A stretch of 64,000 bases of DNA from Balneolia bacterium (GTDB taxonomy: Bacteria; Bacteroidota; Rhodothermia; Balneolales; Cyclonatronaceae), in assembly GCA_022565795.1 (NCBI GenBank), contig JAIUMA010000010.1:18843-82842 (forward strand). Reading direction: 5' to 3'. The notes under the pieces are model-generated. The model saw only the letters and a program-made list of their open reading frames with translations, searched no databases and was not told the origin of the DNA. Positions 63,726-64,000 of the stretch are shown here, one piece after another (positions within the stretch are counted from its first letter, which is position 1; each line of letters opens with the position of its first letter). The position numbers were made by a program, and so were the translations under genes.

Positions 63726-64000
63726 CGGGCAGGCCGCTTTGAACCCAATTTTGAATGTTAAGTGAAATTGCCAGACCCGGCTAAGGATTGAACCCTGCCA
63801 GTTCTGTCAGGCAGACCTGCCTGCTGTTGCGAAGACAGGCAGAGACAAAGAGTGAAGACACGAGGTTTTAGTTAATAAGAGCGGGCCCTTTAAAAACAAT
63901 ACTGGCCATTCAGCAAACCTCACGGAAGTTAGAAAAGGACGACAATGCCTGAATCCAAAGTGCCCTTCAGGGTACGACCAACATGGTAGCGAGGGGTTTC
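63726..64000. other. 275-bp end region with no supported gene; contains CAGGCAG/CTGCCTG repeats
   Basis: CAGGCAG at 63808-63814 and 63836-63842 both face CTGCCTG at 63817-63823, so alternative hairpins are possible. A second short hairpin (GTGCCCT/AGGGTAC) lies near 63960-63975. I see no open reading frame and no tRNA- or rRNA-like sequence. Confidence 0.4.

Noticed and set aside
1..64000. CRISPR array, insertion sequence, prophage, tRNA or rRNA genes
   Set aside because: No regularly spaced repeats, transposase or phage proteins, cloverleaf or rRNA-like sequence was seen.

Overview
The window reads as a chromosomal segment from a Gram-negative bacterium of the Bacteroidota/Balneolota/Rhodothermota group, most likely Balneolota (inference). 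The pointers are an Oar-like TonB-dependent receptor, ParA-ParB followed directly by a DUF5683 protein, a DUF5117-type metzincin lipoprotein, a class II (B12) ribonucleotide reductase, folP next to the diadenylate cyclase gene, an arsenosugar cassette and many start codons with little or no Shine-Dalgarno sequence. Most genes look intact and ordinary. I see no insertion sequence, prophage, CRISPR array, rRNA or tRNA.

Layout. 0-9.5 kb: SthA-like flavoprotein, DUF429 protein, aspS, a small membrane protein with an orphan NarL-type regulator, then nrdJ on the minus strand. 9.5-9.9 kb: an intergenic block with a cluster of DnaA boxes. 9.9-16.6 kb: metalloprotease lipoprotein, porin, RluA-type pseudouridine synthase, uvrC. 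16.9-25 kb (all plus): ECF sigma/anti-sigma pair behind a structured leader, parA-parB-DUF5683, LOG protein, TPR protein, transketolase. 25-32 kb: Smr protein, small membrane protein, ParE-type toxin-antitoxin pair and two S9 peptidases; two related hairpin repeats flank part of this accessory-looking stretch.

32-38 kb: a probable exopolysaccharide locus. A histidine kinase, receiver, HEAT-like membrane protein and processive GT2 enzyme form one minus-strand operon, divergent from a YaiO-like outer-membrane barrel and bracketed by two paralogous lipoproteins with TonB C-terminal-like domains. 38-43 kb: a compact five-gene operon (esterase, ATP-grasp, second ATP-grasp, class I glutamine amidotransferase, second esterase). 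It looks like a complete ligase pathway for an unknown small amide or peptide and is the best candidate here for an undescribed system.

43-49 kb: ABC exporter pair, SRAP protein, fdxA, folP-cdaA and an NPP-type phosphodiesterase lipoprotein. 49.6-53 kb: a large TonB-dependent receptor with a strongly folded leader. 53-56 kb: a four-gene arsenosugar cassette (CMD-like protein, ArsS, two glycosyltransferases) with no arsM in the window. 56-64 kb: small outer-membrane barrel, MscS channel, SDR, DUF349 protein and a polytopic SpoIIE-type phosphatase. The last 275 bases hold no gene I can support.
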